Positions 18,581 to 29,517 are shown, numbered from the stretch's first letter. The stretch: 64,000 nucleotides of DNA from Mucilaginibacter sp. 44-25 (GCA_001898335.1 MKTS01000009.1:62001-126000), one strand, 5' to 3'. Translations and numbers: made by a program. Notes: generated by a model not told the origin, from the letters alone.

Positions 18581-19195
18581 ATGCACATAGCTATCGTAGG
18601 AAATATTGGCGCGGGCAAAACCACGCTTACAGAAATGCTCGCCAAAAATTATGGCTGGGACCCTCTTTTTGAAGCGGTTGATAACAACCCTTACCTGGAG
18701 GATTTCTACAGCGACATGAAACGCTGGAGCTTTAACCTGCAGATCTATTTCCTGAATAGCCGTTACCGCCAGATCATTGATATCCAAAAGAGCGGCCGCA
18801 ACATTATACAGGACCGTACTATATATGAAGATGCCCACATTTTCGCGGAAAACCTGCACGATATGGGCCTCATGACCACCCGCGACTACGAGAACTACCA
18901 AAGCATATTTGATAATATTACCGAGTTCATTAAACCACCCGATCTGCTGGTATACCTCAAAGCATCTGTACCTACGCTGGTAAATAACATACAGCGACGC
19001 GGCCGCGAGTATGAGATCGGTATCCGTATTGATTACCTGTCAAAACTTAACGAGAAATACGATAAGTGGATCAAAAACTACAAATTGGGTAAGCTACTTA
19101 TACTGGATAAGGACAACCTCGATTTCGCCAACAACCCTGAGGATATGGGCACCATCATCAACCAGATAGAGCGGGAAATAAACGGGTTGTTTTAA
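18581..19195 (+). CDS. Deoxynucleoside kinase (dGK/dAK family)
   Basis: Phosphorylates deoxynucleosides with ATP for nucleotide salvage. The 204 residues begin MHIAIVGNIGAGKTTLTEML with the P-loop at 7-15, then the substrate region (LQIYFLNSRYRQI), the catalytic DRT/DR motif (IIQDRTIYEDAHIF) and the LID arginines (NIQRRGREYE). This matches the deoxyguanosine/deoxyadenosine kinase branch. A TATCTTAG near-promoter lies at 18500-18507. It stands alone between trpS and an orphan region; exact nucleoside preference is not decidable by eye. Confidence 0.92.
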   Translation: MHIAIVGNIGAGKTTLTEMLAKNYGWDPLFEAVDNNPYLEDFYSDMKRWSFNLQIYFLNSRYRQIIDIQKSGRNIIQDRTIYEDAHIFAENLHDMGLMTTRDYENYQSIFDNITEFIKPPDLLVYLKASVPTLVNNIQRRGREYEIGIRIDYLSKLNEKYDKWIKNYKLGKLLILDKDNLDFANNPEDMGTIINQIEREINGLF

Positions 19196-19547
19196 GGCGC
19201 TTTCCTAACAATCTAAATTTGTACCTTTATTAGGCCTTCGTTAGGAATGGTGGTGAGTTATGACCGCCAGTGGATGTTACTTTCTTTTTTTCCGCTAAAA
19301 AGAAAGTAAGCAAAGAAAAAACTCGCGACTTGGTAACGCGCCACAACGTTAGTGCGGCTGCAATACCTGTGCTATCCGCACGTTACGCTATGTCGCATTT
19401 TTCGGTGGCGTTGGGTTCTTCGGAGCAGTTTTTCTGTCGAACCATTCTTTCGAGCACGGAGCTAAATGTCAGAGTAGGCTCATTAGACCTGAGTGATAGC
19501 GGCGCTTTCTTGTGTAACAAAACTCAAAAAAGCATTAACTTTGTTAC
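19196..19547. other. Non-coding stretch with a hairpin-containing repeat-like element
   Basis: Holds a perfect 13-bp hairpin (TTACTTTCTTTTT at 19277-19289 with its complement at 19297-19309) followed by CAAAGAAAAAAC and a GC-richer block to about 19450. The layout resembles non-coding elements widespread in Sphingobacteriaceae genomes, from memory only. An open frame of 93 codons (19270-19551) crosses the hairpin and has no family features, so I do not call it a gene. Confidence 0.5.
19536..19543 (+). promoter_or_regulatory. -7 box directly before the small ORF at 19548
   Basis: TAACTTTG fits TAnnTTTG and ends 4 nt before the ATG, pointing to a leaderless transcript. A CTTG at 19509-19512 could serve as a weak -33 element. 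Confidence 0.45.
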
Positions 19548-19766
19548 ATGACATATTTTTCAGAAGACGATAAATCGTTATCAAGTTGTGCTGTATCTAA
19601 GGCTAAACACGCTTTGGGGATGAAAAATTATAAACCAGGTGGCTCAACATTCTGTACTCTGAACTATTGGAATGTGGTTTGTAAGTCAATAGGGAATAAG
19701 CACAACATTACATCGGATAAAGTTAAAAATGCTATCAATAGATATAGTGAATATTACCCTGGCTGA
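19548..19766 (+). CDS. Hypothetical small protein
   Basis: A 72-residue protein, MTYFSEDDKSLSSCAVSKAK..., with three Cys residues, no signal peptide and no membrane helix. A -7 box immediately upstream and a clean ATG support it being expressed. It is the first of several small unknown ORFs in an orphan patch between housekeeping genes, with codon use that looks more AT-rich than trpS or pyrG. I recognise no family. Confidence 0.5.
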   Translation: MTYFSEDDKSLSSCAVSKAKHALGMKNYKPGGSTFCTLNYWNVVCKSIGNKHNITSDKVKNAINRYSEYYPG

Positions 19767-19812
19767 TAATGACAAAAACACCAAATAAGCATCTAACATA
19801 TTTTGTAGTATA

Positions 19813-19887
19813 ATGAAGGCATCTGTTAGTAAAAGTGCTACTGAAAAGAAGCCTAAAAAAGAAGTGAAGCAAAAACCTAAAAAGTAA
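19813..19887 (+). CDS. Possible 24-residue lysine-rich peptide
   Basis: ATG at 19813 to TAA at 19887 encodes MKASVSKSATEKKPKKEVKQ and four more residues (KPKK). Eleven of 24 residues are Lys, with no Arg. The composition, (S/T)-then-K/P blocks, is not random-looking and recalls the tails of nucleic-acid-binding proteins. It may instead be the remnant of a longer gene's 3' end. No ribosome-binding site is evident. Confidence 0.3.
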   Translation: MKASVSKSATEKKPKKEVKQKPKK

Positions 19888-19909
19888 TAATTGTTAGCTT
19901 TAATATTAT

Positions 19910-20173
19910 ATGATACACGATAACCATTGGAATTGCAGCGCACGGGTTACTGAAGGCGATAAGTTTTTAATTGAGGGGCTGAATATATGGGATTATCAGT
20001 GGAAAGACACGAATGAGCGGTTTAAAGCAAAAGACGCCTACAGTGAGAATTTTAATAAAGTAGCCATATACGAAATCGAAAAGGGCGGCAAACGAGTAAG
20101 TTTTGGTGCAGTGGAAGTTTCCAACATGGCTTTTCTCATTTACACCAATTACTATCAACCTCTAAGCCGATAA
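19910..20173 (+). CDS. Hypothetical protein
   Basis: An 87-residue protein, MIHDNHWNCSARVTEGDKFL..., rich in aromatic residues (four Trp in the first 45), with alternating strand-like segments and no signal peptide. It may be a small beta-rich cytoplasmic protein. I recognise no family and it has no evident partner; its ATG follows TATTATAT without a clear promoter. Real but unknown is my best reading; a decayed fragment is possible. Confidence 0.45.
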   Translation: MIHDNHWNCSARVTEGDKFLIEGLNIWDYQWKDTNERFKAKDAYSENFNKVAIYEIEKGGKRVSFGAVEVSNMAFLIYTNYYQPLSR

Positions 20174-22076
<1,903 letters not shown>

Positions 22077-22099
22077 GTTACAGTACGAGAAACAGATAA

Positions 22100-23923
22100 A
22101 TGGATAAGAATACATTCACAGGATTATTCCTGATCATGATCATCCTTGGTGTTGGCGTTTTCTTAATGAAGCCAAACGAGGCCGAGATCAAAAAAGAACA
22201 ATTAACCGTTCACCAGGACTCCATAAAAAAGGGCCTGATAAAAACGCCCGTTAAAGCCGATACCACAAAAGCTAAAATAGCAAAGGTTGATTCTGCTACG
22301 CTTAAAGGCCCGTTTGGCGGCGCCATTAGCGGCAGCCAGCAATTTGTTACTTTAGAAAATGCTGACGTACGCGTAAAATTAAGCACAAAAGGCGGCCGCG
22401 TTTACAGCGCCGAGCTTAAAAACTACCTCACTTATTATAAAAAGCCCCTGGTATTGTTCAATGGTGATAATAACACTTTTGGCCTTAACCTTAACGCTGC
22501 CGGTAAAAACTTTAACACCAACGATCTTTACTTTACGCCAAGCGCGCCTTCATTAACGGTTGCCGGCAAGGATTCGTCATCGGTAACTATGCGTTTAAGC
22601 TATAGCCCTACGCAGTATATTGATTATGTATACAGCTTAAAAGGTACCGGCTTTAAAGTTGGGTTAACCATCCGCTCAACCGGTATGGACCAGGTTTTGG
22701 CTAACAGCAATGTATATAGCCTTAACTGGAGTGCCAGCTTAAACAAACTGGAAAAAGACCTGAAACAGGAGCGCCAGTACTCTACCGTTTATTACCGCAA
22801 TACCGATGGCGATGTTGATTACCTGTCTGAAGCTAAAGACGAACAGAAAAACATTGCCGATAAAAAGATGCAATGGGTTGCCTTCAAACAGCACTTTTTC
22901 TCCAGCGTGTTGATCGCTAAAGACGGCATCAGCAAATCAGACCTTGGCGTGGTAACCAACGTTGCTGATACCGCATCTGTTAAGGATATGAAAGCCGGCC
23001 TGCAGTTAACCCGCGATGCCAGTGGTGCCGTACCATTGGAGTTTTACTTTGGCCCTAACCAGTTCAACGTATTAAAAAGCCAGGGTTACGATCTGCAAAA
23101 GATCATCAACCTGGGCTGGGGTCCACTAAAATACATTAACCAGTTCGCTGTACTACCGGTATTTAACTTCCTTAAAGCGTTTAACTGGAACTACGGCTTA
23201 ATTATCCTTGCGCTTACCGTGTTACTGAAACTGGTGCTATCTCCGCTTACTTATAAATCTTACCTGTCAATGGCTAAGATGCGTGTAATTAAGCCGGAAA
23301 TGGACGAGATAAAAGCTAAAGTTGGTGAAGACAACCCTACCCTGTTACAGCAGGAATATCTTAAGCTTTACAAAAAAGCTGGTGTAAACCCGCTGGGCGG
23401 CTGCTTGCCATTACTGCTGCAAATGCCGATAGTGATCGCGTTCTTCCGTTTTTTCCCGAGCTTGTTTGAGCTTCGCGGACAAAGCTTTTTATGGATGCAT
23501 GACCTATCCACCTATGATGACGTGATCAAGTTTTCAACTAACATCCCTATCATAGGTAACCACATCAGTGCCATGTGTTTGCTCATGACGATATCTACGT
23601 TGATATATACGTATTTCAACAACCAGATATCGGGCGCTACGGGGCAAATGAAGTACATCGGTTACATTACGCCGTTCATCTTCTTTGCAACACTGAACAG
23701 CTACCCTGCCGGTTTGAACTACTACTACTTCCTGGCTAACATGTTCACCTTCTTACAACAATACCTTATCAAATTTATGGTTGATGATAAGAAGATACAT
23801 GCCCAGATACAGGAAAATAAAAAGAAACCAGAAGACCCTAAAAAGAAAAAATCAGGCTTCGCCGCTAAAATGGAAGAAATGATGCGCCAGCAACAACAGA
23901 TCCAGGCGAAGAAAGGTAAGTAA
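22100..23923 (+). CDS. yidC: Membrane protein insertase YidC
   Basis: Inserts and folds inner-membrane proteins, alone or with SecYEG. 607 residues: an N-terminal helix (residues 8-23), a large periplasmic domain (about 60-345) and the conserved five-helix core from about 355 with NYGLIILALTVLLKLVLSPLTY, a long cytoplasmic helical hairpin, GGCLPLLLQMPIVIAFFRFF and PAGLNYYYFLANMFTFLQQY. The basic tail (KKPEDPKKKKSG) suits ribosome contact. pyrG-yidC order with short spacing suggests an operon. A strong terminator follows. Confidence 0.97.
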   Translation: MDKNTFTGLFLIMIILGVGVFLMKPNEAEIKKEQLTVHQDSIKKGLIKTPVKADTTKAKIAKVDSATLKGPFGGAISGSQQFVTLENADVRVKLSTKGGRVYSAELKNYLTYYKKPLVLFNGDNNTFGLNLNAAGKNFNTNDLYFTPSAPSLTVAGKDSSSVTMRLSYSPTQYIDYVYSLKGTGFKVGLTIRSTGMDQVLANSNVYSLNWSASLNKLEKDLKQERQYSTVYYRNTDGDVDYLSEAKDEQKNIADKKMQWVAFKQHFFSSVLIAKDGISKSDLGVVTNVADTASVKDMKAGLQLTRDASGAVPLEFYFGPNQFNVLKSQGYDLQKIINLGWGPLKYINQFAVLPVFNFLKAFNWNYGLIILALTVLLKLVLSPLTYKSYLSMAKMRVIKPEMDEIKAKVGEDNPTLLQQEYLKLYKKAGVNPLGGCLPLLLQMPIVIAFFRFFPSLFELRGQSFLWMHDLSTYDDVIKFSTNIPIIGNHISAMCLLMTISTLIYTYFNNQISGATGQMKYIGYITPFIFFATLNSYPAGLNYYYFLANMFTFLQQYLIKFMVDDKKIHAQIQENKKKPEDPKKKKSGFAAKMEEMMRQQQQIQAKKGK

Positions 23924-23971
23924 GTTAATTAGTGATTGGTTAATTAGAGATGAGTTGACCATTGACATATA

Positions 23972-24007
23972 AGCCCGACAGATTACAGATCTGTCGGGCT
24001 TTTTTTG
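23972..24007 (+). terminator. Rho-independent terminator after yidC
   Basis: A perfect 12-bp stem AGCCCGACAGAT/ATCTGTCGGGCT (23972-23983 with 23989-24000), a 5-nt loop and a run of seven T residues. It should end the pyrG-yidC transcript. Confidence 0.9.
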
Positions 24008-24019
24008 TTTGAATACGTT

Positions 24020-24090
24020 GTCATGGTGAGCTTGTCCAACAATTAACCGCTTTGCAAAACCTTCGACAAGCTCAGGTTGACAACGTTGAG
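24020..24090. repeat. REP-like dyad element, copy 1
   Basis: GTCATGGTGAGCTTGTCC at one end and a near-complementary CTTCGACAAGCTCAGGTTGAC at the other flank a central AATTAACCGCTTTGCAAAAC. The 71-nt element is repeated 121 nt downstream with two mismatches. Confidence 0.8.
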
Positions 24091-24140
24091 AGCTTCCCAC
24101 ACTCGCCCTCGTTAAGCGCCTTCCTCAAGGGCGCCCAAAT

Positions 24141-24211
24141 GTCATGGTGAGCTTGTCGAACCATTAACCGCTTTGCAAAACCTTCGACAAGCTCAGGTTG
24201 ACAACGTTGAG
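24141..24211. repeat. REP-like dyad element, copy 2
   Basis: Same 71-nt element as at 24020-24090, differing by two bases (GTCGAACC instead of GTCCAACA). The two copies are separated by 50 nt containing CGCCC/GGGCGCC. This repeat pair and the terminator occupy most of the yidC-antiporter gap. Confidence 0.8.
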
Positions 24212-24482
24212 CTACTTATATTAAAGCGCCAGCACAACACTACAGTTCAATTAAACATACCTCAATAAAACAAACAAGCGGTTTTTGCCTTATTCCTACT
24301 AACAATAAACAAAGTAGGCACACCGCCACCGGCCCCATATATATTTTAGAAAATGTAACCGTGGGCACAGCTCTTTTACAGGCATCAGTATATAAAAGGC
24401 ACAGGCAAATTAGTCCATCATACGGGGTAAGGCACAGGTTGCTACGGACTTTGCATTGCTTTGGCCTCAAAATTTTAGCTTA
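24212..24482. other. Leader region of the antiporter gene, nothing recognised
   Basis: About 270 nt with no repeat copy and no supported gene. No full TAnnTTTG box was found near the ATG. Confidence 0.5.
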
Positions 24483-25724
24483 ATGGATACACGCGAAATT
24501 ATTACCATTACCATTGTTTTAGCCGCGGCCTTCGCATACATTAATCACCGCATTATAAAGTGGCCGCCAACTATTGGTATTATGGCGCTTTCGTTAATTA
24601 GCTCAATCGCGTTGGTGTTTCTTGGTAATTCCCGTTGGCTGCTATCTACAAAGGCATTGCAATTAGCCAATTCTGTTGATTTCCAGGACGTACTGATGAA
24701 CTTTATGCTTAGCTTCCTGCTTTTTGCAGGAGCCATACATATTGATGCCGGTAAATTAAAGAGGGAGCGCTGGCCGGTGTTGCTCCTTGCAACCATAGGT
24801 ATTCTCATATCTACGTTTGTTGTGGGCGGTTTAACCTGGGTACTGTTTACTTTGTTCCACATCTCTGTGCCTTTTATTTATTGCTTGCTTTTTGGCTCGC
24901 TTATCTCCCCAACCGACCCAATTGCCGTTATGGGAATTTTAAAAGAAGCGAAAATACCTTCATCGCTTGAGGTTAAAATAGCCGGCGAATCCCTGTTTAA
25001 TGATGGTGTAGCCGTTGTCATTTTTATAAGCATTGCACAAATTGCACGCTCTGCAGGTGGAAACTTCACTGCTATGGATATTGGGCGGTTGTTTTTGCAG
25101 GAAGCCATAGGCGGTTTAATTTTTGGTGCCTTGCTCGGTTACATCGGCTTTTTAGCGTTGCGTTCTATTGATGACTATAAGGTAGAGGTACTGATCACCC
25201 TCGCCATTGTAATGGGCGGCTATACGCTGGCATCACATTTACATATCTCCGGGCCGCTGGCCATGGTTGTAGCAGGCATAATCACCGGGAATAAGTCTAA
25301 AGAATTGGGCATGTCTGACCAGACAAGGGATTACCTGGGTAAATTCTGGCACCTGGTAGATGAAATACTGAATGCCGTGCTGTTTCTGTTCATCGGCCTG
25401 GAAATGCTCATCATCAAAATTAACCCAACGGTTATGCTTATCGGTGCTATCAGCATTGTAACTGTACTTTTAGCACGCTGGATATCGGTTATTATACCGG
25501 TTAGTTTGCTAAAGCTTAAAATTAAGTTTGAGAATAACGCGGTTACCATACTTACCTGGGGTGGTTTGCGCGGGGGTATATCTGTTGCGCTGGCGCTATC
25601 GCTTAGTAGTAACATGTACCGCGATGAATTTGTGCTCATCACCTATATTATTGTGGTATTCTCCATTTTAGTGCAGGGCCTTACTATTGGCAAACTGGCC
25701 AAAAAACTACAAACCAGGGATTAG
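24483..25724 (+). CDS. CPA1-family Na+/H+ (cation:proton) antiporter
   Basis: Inner-membrane antiporter exchanging Na+ or K+ for protons. The 413 residues from the ATG at 24483 have about 11-12 membrane helices and the CPA1 signatures SPTDPIAVMGILKEAKIP, GESLFNDGVAVVIF and TWGGLRGGISVALAL. The in-frame start at 24456 (an upstream ATG-like codon) adds nine polar residues and was not chosen. It precedes a DUF389 membrane protein by 6 nt, so the two are likely co-expressed, perhaps in ion or pH stress. Confidence 0.93.
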   Translation: MDTREIITITIVLAAAFAYINHRIIKWPPTIGIMALSLISSIALVFLGNSRWLLSTKALQLANSVDFQDVLMNFMLSFLLFAGAIHIDAGKLKRERWPVLLLATIGILISTFVVGGLTWVLFTLFHISVPFIYCLLFGSLISPTDPIAVMGILKEAKIPSSLEVKIAGESLFNDGVAVVIFISIAQIARSAGGNFTAMDIGRLFLQEAIGGLIFGALLGYIGFLALRSIDDYKVEVLITLAIVMGGYTLASHLHISGPLAMVVAGIITGNKSKELGMSDQTRDYLGKFWHLVDEILNAVLFLFIGLEMLIIKINPTVMLIGAISIVTVLLARWISVIIPVSLLKLKIKFENNAVTILTWGGLRGGISVALALSLSSNMYRDEFVLITYIIVVFSILVQGLTIGKLAKKLQTRD

Positions 25725-25730
25725 CGGCTT

Positions 25731-27050
25731 ATGAATAACTTTTATAAAAAATTACAGTATTTTTCCACACACCGGTTTAATTTACAGGAAGATAAAGCCG
25801 ACGAAGCCGAAATAATTACAGGCATACGTAAGAATATTGATTTTAGGGGGGCCAACCTATGGGCGCTTATTTTCGCCATATTTATTGCCTCTATAGGCCT
25901 CAATGTAAACTCCACCGCGGTAATTATCGGCGCTATGCTTATCTCCCCCATTATGGGGCCGGTAATGGGTATAGGTTTAGGCATTGGCATTAACGACCTG
26001 GCTATGGTGAAAAAAGGTGGTAAAAACCTGCTGGTTGCCACCCTCGTAAGCATCATCACTTCAAGTATCTACTTTTCCATTACGCCGCTGCACGAAGCAC
26101 AGTCTGAACTGCTTGCCCGCACATCGCCGTCAATATGGGATGTGTTCATCGCTTTCTTTGGTGGCCTGGCCGGTATGGTAGCCGCCTCCCGTAAAGAGAA
26201 AAATAACGTAGTGCCGGGTGTCGCCATCGCAACAGCGTTAATGCCGCCGCTATGTACCGCGGGTTTTGGCATTGCAACAGGTAACTGGTTGTATGTTTTG
26301 GGCGCCTTTTATCTATATTTTATCAATAGCGTATTCATTGCTATTGCCACTTACCTGATGTCGCGCTACCTGAACTTGCAGCGCACCCATTTTGATGACC
26401 CTGCCGTGCAAAAAAAGGTGAGCCGTTATTTGGTAATTATCGTAATACTAACCATACTGCCAAGCATTTATATGGCTTACCGCATTGTTAACAAGAGCAT
26501 TTTCGAGAATAATGCCCGCAAGTTTGTTGAACAGGAATTCCATTTCAATAATACGCAGGTGGTTTCCAAAACGTTCACCTATAATGATGCTAAAAAAACC
26601 ATTGATATTCTGTTAATCGGTTCGGTATTGGATAAACCGGTAATTGACTCCCTAAAGCGCCGCATGAACAGTTACCGTTTACGTAACGTACAACTGAATA
26701 TAAGGCAGGGACTTAATGCCAAGCAGGAGATCGACTTTTCGCAGATCAAAGCCAGCATTCTTGAAGATGTATTTAATAAACAAACCAAACCTGATACGAT
26801 AAGGCTGGCACCAAAGCCAATAAACCGTGACAGCACCGTACTCGCAGAACTAAGGGTGTTTTACCCACTGGTAACCCATTTTGGAGTGAGCAAGATAGCA
26901 GTTCAACGGCCTGACACCAACCTGGTAGATACCCAGCGTGTAGCGCTGATCCGTTTTAGTAAACCACAACCCAGCGCTGATATGCAAAAACTACAGACCT
27001 GGTTACAGAAGAGGTATAATTCGCCAAAACTAAAATTGGTAACGCAGTAA
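25731..27050 (+). CDS. DUF389 domain-containing membrane protein
   Basis: 439 residues. After a cytoplasmic N-terminus, the conserved hydrophobic domain holds about six helices, with RGANLWALIFAIFIASIGLN, AVIIGAMLISPIMGPVMGIG, and VVPGVAIATALMPPLCTAGF, all DUF389/TIGR00341-type signatures. The C-terminal 170 residues are a soluble alpha/beta domain. Function is unknown; the family is common in Bacteroidota and has been suggested to be transport-related. It follows the antiporter gene by only 6 nt. Confidence 0.92.
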   Translation: MNNFYKKLQYFSTHRFNLQEDKADEAEIITGIRKNIDFRGANLWALIFAIFIASIGLNVNSTAVIIGAMLISPIMGPVMGIGLGIGINDLAMVKKGGKNLLVATLVSIITSSIYFSITPLHEAQSELLARTSPSIWDVFIAFFGGLAGMVAASRKEKNNVVPGVAIATALMPPLCTAGFGIATGNWLYVLGAFYLYFINSVFIAIATYLMSRYLNLQRTHFDDPAVQKKVSRYLVIIVILTILPSIYMAYRIVNKSIFENNARKFVEQEFHFNNTQVVSKTFTYNDAKKTIDILLIGSVLDKPVIDSLKRRMNSYRLRNVQLNIRQGLNAKQEIDFSQIKASILEDVFNKQTKPDTIRLAPKPINRDSTVLAELRVFYPLVTHFGVSKIAVQRPDTNLVDTQRVALIRFSKPQPSADMQKLQTWLQKRYNSPKLKLVTQ

Positions 27051-27140
27051 GGTCATATATAAGCGAAAAGGTAATTAAATCCGCGACATGCACGGCGTAT
27101 AGGATTATTTTTTTAAACAAAAGAACACCCTGATAAGAGC

Positions 27141-27195
27141 CTTCCGGTTTTTCTGACTTCCGGTCTTTTCCGACTTCCGGACTTTCCGACTTCCA
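27141..27195. repeat. Short interspersed CTTCCGG repeat
   Basis: Three units of about 16-17 bp, each CTTCCGG followed by a T/C-rich stretch ending CTGA or CCGA, then a partial fourth. The same words (GTCGGAAAG) recur near 33.4 kb and 41.85 kb. Confidence 0.6.
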
Positions 27196-27238
27196 CACTT
27201 TTTTTAAATACAAGCTAATAATTTTAGCAAATAATCTA

Positions 27239-27246
27239 TACATTTG
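27239..27246 (+). promoter_or_regulatory. -7 box directly before the DnaQ-GIY-YIG gene
   Basis: TACATTTG is an exact match to TAnnTTTG and ends 8 nt before the ATG at 27255, suggesting a nearly leaderless mRNA. Confidence 0.5.
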
Positions 27247-27254
27247 TTATTACC

Positions 27255-28619
27255 ATGTACGCAATTGTAGATATAGAAACGACGGGAGGGCATGCCAGCG
27301 CTAACGGTATTACGGAGGTGGCTATTTGTATACATGACGGCAAAAAGGTAGTCAGGCGGTTTGAAACGCTGGTTAACCCACAGCGCGACATACCGGTTTA
27401 CATCAGTGCGCTTACCGGCATCACTAACGAGATGGTGCAGCAAGCGCCGCTTTTTGAAGATGTTGCCCACGAAATATTCCATTTGCTTAAAGGGCAGATA
27501 TTTGTAGCGCATAACGTTAACTTCGACTACTCCTTTCTCCGTTACCATTTAAGCGCGGCCGGTTACGATATTAACCTGAATAAGCTTTGCACCGTACGTT
27601 TAGGGCGTAAAATTATGCCGGGTTTGCTGTCATACAGTTTAGGTAAACTGTGTACGCATTTGGGTATACAGAACAATGCCCGCCACCGCGCCATGGGCGA
27701 TGCGGAGGCCACGGCTCAACTGTTCTCCATCCTGTTGAGCAAAGACAATGATAACCATATTAGCAAAGCGCTTAAGCAAAACAGCAAAGAGCAGGTACTG
27801 CCCGCTAATTTACCCAAAGCCGATATTGAAGCCCTGCCGGTGAACCCCGGCGTATATTATTTTCATAACCAGCAGGGCAAGGTTATTTATGTAGGCAAGG
27901 CCAAAAACCTGCGCAAACGGGTGTGCAGCCATTTTACAGGCAATAACCCTAATTTGCAGCGGCAGGAGTTTTTAAAGAATATTTACCGGGTAAGTTACCA
28001 GGTATGCGGCACCGAACTCATCGCCTTTGTGCTCGAGGCGGTAGAAATTAAGCGCCTGTGGCCAAAATACAACCGATCTTTAAAACGCTTTGAAAATACC
28101 TTTGGCATTTATATGTATGAGGACCAGCGCGGCTATATGCGCCTGGCGGTTGATAAGCACCGTAAGCACATGCCAGCCATTTATGCCTGCAACTCGCTGC
28201 TGGAAGGGCATAACCTGCTCCATAACCTGATAGAAACTTTTGGCTTGTGCCCTAAGCTTTGCTTTATCCAAAAGAACGACCAGCCATGCAACGGCAGTAA
28301 TGTTGGGCAATGCGCCTGCGAGGGGCATGAACAGCCGGATGTTTACAACTCAAAAGTACTGGCCGCGCTGGAGCAATTAAAACAGGCCCTACCCACCTTT
28401 GCCATCAGGGATGAGGGCCGCACAGATGATGAACACAGCTGCATCCTGATAGAAGAAGGCCGCTTTTATGGCATGGGTTATATTTCGCATTATTACAATG
28501 CTGATAACCTGCAGGCCCTTAAAAATTACCTCACCCCCTATCCGGGTAACGATTATATCCGCAATATGGTAACCGGCTATGCCGACCGCTTTCCGCAGCG
28601 TAAGGTGATGTTTGCGTAG
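27255..28619 (+). CDS. DEDDh exonuclease fused to a GIY-YIG (UvrC/Cho-type) nuclease
   Basis: 454 residues in two nuclease domains. Residues 1-165 form a DnaQ-type 3'-5' exonuclease with the DxE pair D6/E8 (VDIETTGG), FVAHNVNFDYSFLRYHL and RHRAMGDAEATAQL. Residues about 195-280 form a GIY-YIG domain, VNPGVYYFHNQQGKVIYVGK, like the N-terminal part of UvrC or Cho. The rest is Cys-rich near NDQPCNGSNVGQCACEGH. The architecture resembles DnaQ-UvrC-like fusions annotated as 'exonuclease domain-containing protein', probably in repair. Strong -7 box directly upstream. Confidence 0.92.
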   Translation: MYAIVDIETTGGHASANGITEVAICIHDGKKVVRRFETLVNPQRDIPVYISALTGITNEMVQQAPLFEDVAHEIFHLLKGQIFVAHNVNFDYSFLRYHLSAAGYDINLNKLCTVRLGRKIMPGLLSYSLGKLCTHLGIQNNARHRAMGDAEATAQLFSILLSKDNDNHISKALKQNSKEQVLPANLPKADIEALPVNPGVYYFHNQQGKVIYVGKAKNLRKRVCSHFTGNNPNLQRQEFLKNIYRVSYQVCGTELIAFVLEAVEIKRLWPKYNRSLKRFENTFGIYMYEDQRGYMRLAVDKHRKHMPAIYACNSLLEGHNLLHNLIETFGLCPKLCFIQKNDQPCNGSNVGQCACEGHEQPDVYNSKVLAALEQLKQALPTFAIRDEGRTDDEHSCILIEEGRFYGMGYISHYYNADNLQALKNYLTPYPGNDYIRNMVTGYADRFPQRKVMFA

Positions 28620-28658
28620 GCACTGCCCTATTCCCTTACACTAAGCCCCCGTTCCAAA

Positions 28659-28678
28659 AGCGTTCCGCGCGGAACGCT
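28659..28678. repeat. Perfect 20-bp palindrome
   Basis: AGCGTTCCGC followed by its exact reverse complement, lying 39 nt after the nuclease gene. It could be a terminator-like hairpin without a U-tract, a protein-binding site or a dispersed palindrome. Confidence 0.7.
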
Positions 28679-28955
28679 CACTTAAAGTAAAATATTGGCT
28701 GATGATCAGCATGCTTAAATTTCTTATTAAAGCATGGTGGCACAAGTGTGACAGTATTTAAATAACTCACTATCAAACATTTAAAATTGTACCGCTTGTG
28801 TTTATATTTAATACGGAACACCTGAATAAGCACGAGGCACCAATACACTTAGCTATGCATCACCAACGGGCTATCACCAACTACCAATGGGTGGCAAACA
28901 AAGCATTTTCATTCTGGTTAATATATTATCATTTAAATAATCAATTCTACTACCT
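28679..28955. other. Intergenic region before the stress-type protein gene
   Basis: AT-rich, with no supported gene and no clear promoter match other than scattered A/T runs. Nothing recognised. Confidence 0.5.
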
Positions 28956-29492
28956 ATGGATAGCATTAACCAGCAACAACCCGAAAATAATTTTGAGAAC
29001 CTGGAAGGCAACGAAGCCTGGAAAAAAATGAAGGAGCTGGCCGAAGCTGCCTCGAGCTGTTTCTTTTGCAGTAACATTAAAACAGGCTTACCTTTCTCTA
29101 CCAGGCCTATGTCGCCCCAGAAAATTGATGACAACGGCGACCTGTGGTTCCTGAGTGCCGATGACAGCCATAAAAACGAAGAAATAGGCAAAGACCCATT
29201 TGTTCAACTGTTATTCCAAGGCTCGGCACACTCTGATTTCCTGAACATTTACGGTACCGCCGAAATAAGCAAGGACAAAGCTAAAATTGATGAACTATGG
29301 CAACCTATCTTAAAAACATGGTTTACTGAAGGTGAAGATGACCCGCGTATCACGGTTATAAAGGTATCACCAACCCAGGGCTACTACTGGGATAACAAAC
29401 ATGGCAACGCCATAGCTTTTGTAAAGCAATTGGTAGGCGCCGCCCTCGGCAAAACGCTTGATGATTCTATTGAAGGGAAACTGGAAGCTTAG
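28956..29492 (+). CDS. Pyridoxamine 5'-phosphate oxidase-like (general stress protein 26 type) protein
   Basis: A 178-residue protein with the split-barrel flavin-binding fold. The segments CFFCSNIKTGLPFSTRPMSP, GDLWFLSADDSHKNEEIGKD, VQLLFQGSAHSDFLNIYGTA and the C-terminal WFTEGEDDP are typical of the group annotated as pyridoxamine-phosphate-oxidase-like or 'general stress protein' in Bacteroidota. It probably binds FMN or a related cofactor; the substrate is unknown. It converges with pyrF across a 15-bp inverted repeat. Confidence 0.88.
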   Translation: MDSINQQQPENNFENLEGNEAWKKMKELAEAASSCFFCSNIKTGLPFSTRPMSPQKIDDNGDLWFLSADDSHKNEEIGKDPFVQLLFQGSAHSDFLNIYGTAEISKDKAKIDELWQPILKTWFTEGEDDPRITVIKVSPTQGYYWDNKHGNAIAFVKQLVGAALGKTLDDSIEGKLEA

Positions 29493-29517
29493 CGCTTGAA
29501 AAAAGGCAGGAATCAGG

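Noticed and set aside
19270..19551. 93-codon open frame before the small ORF at 19548
   Set aside because: It crosses a 13-bp hairpin and a repeat-like block and overlaps the next promoter.
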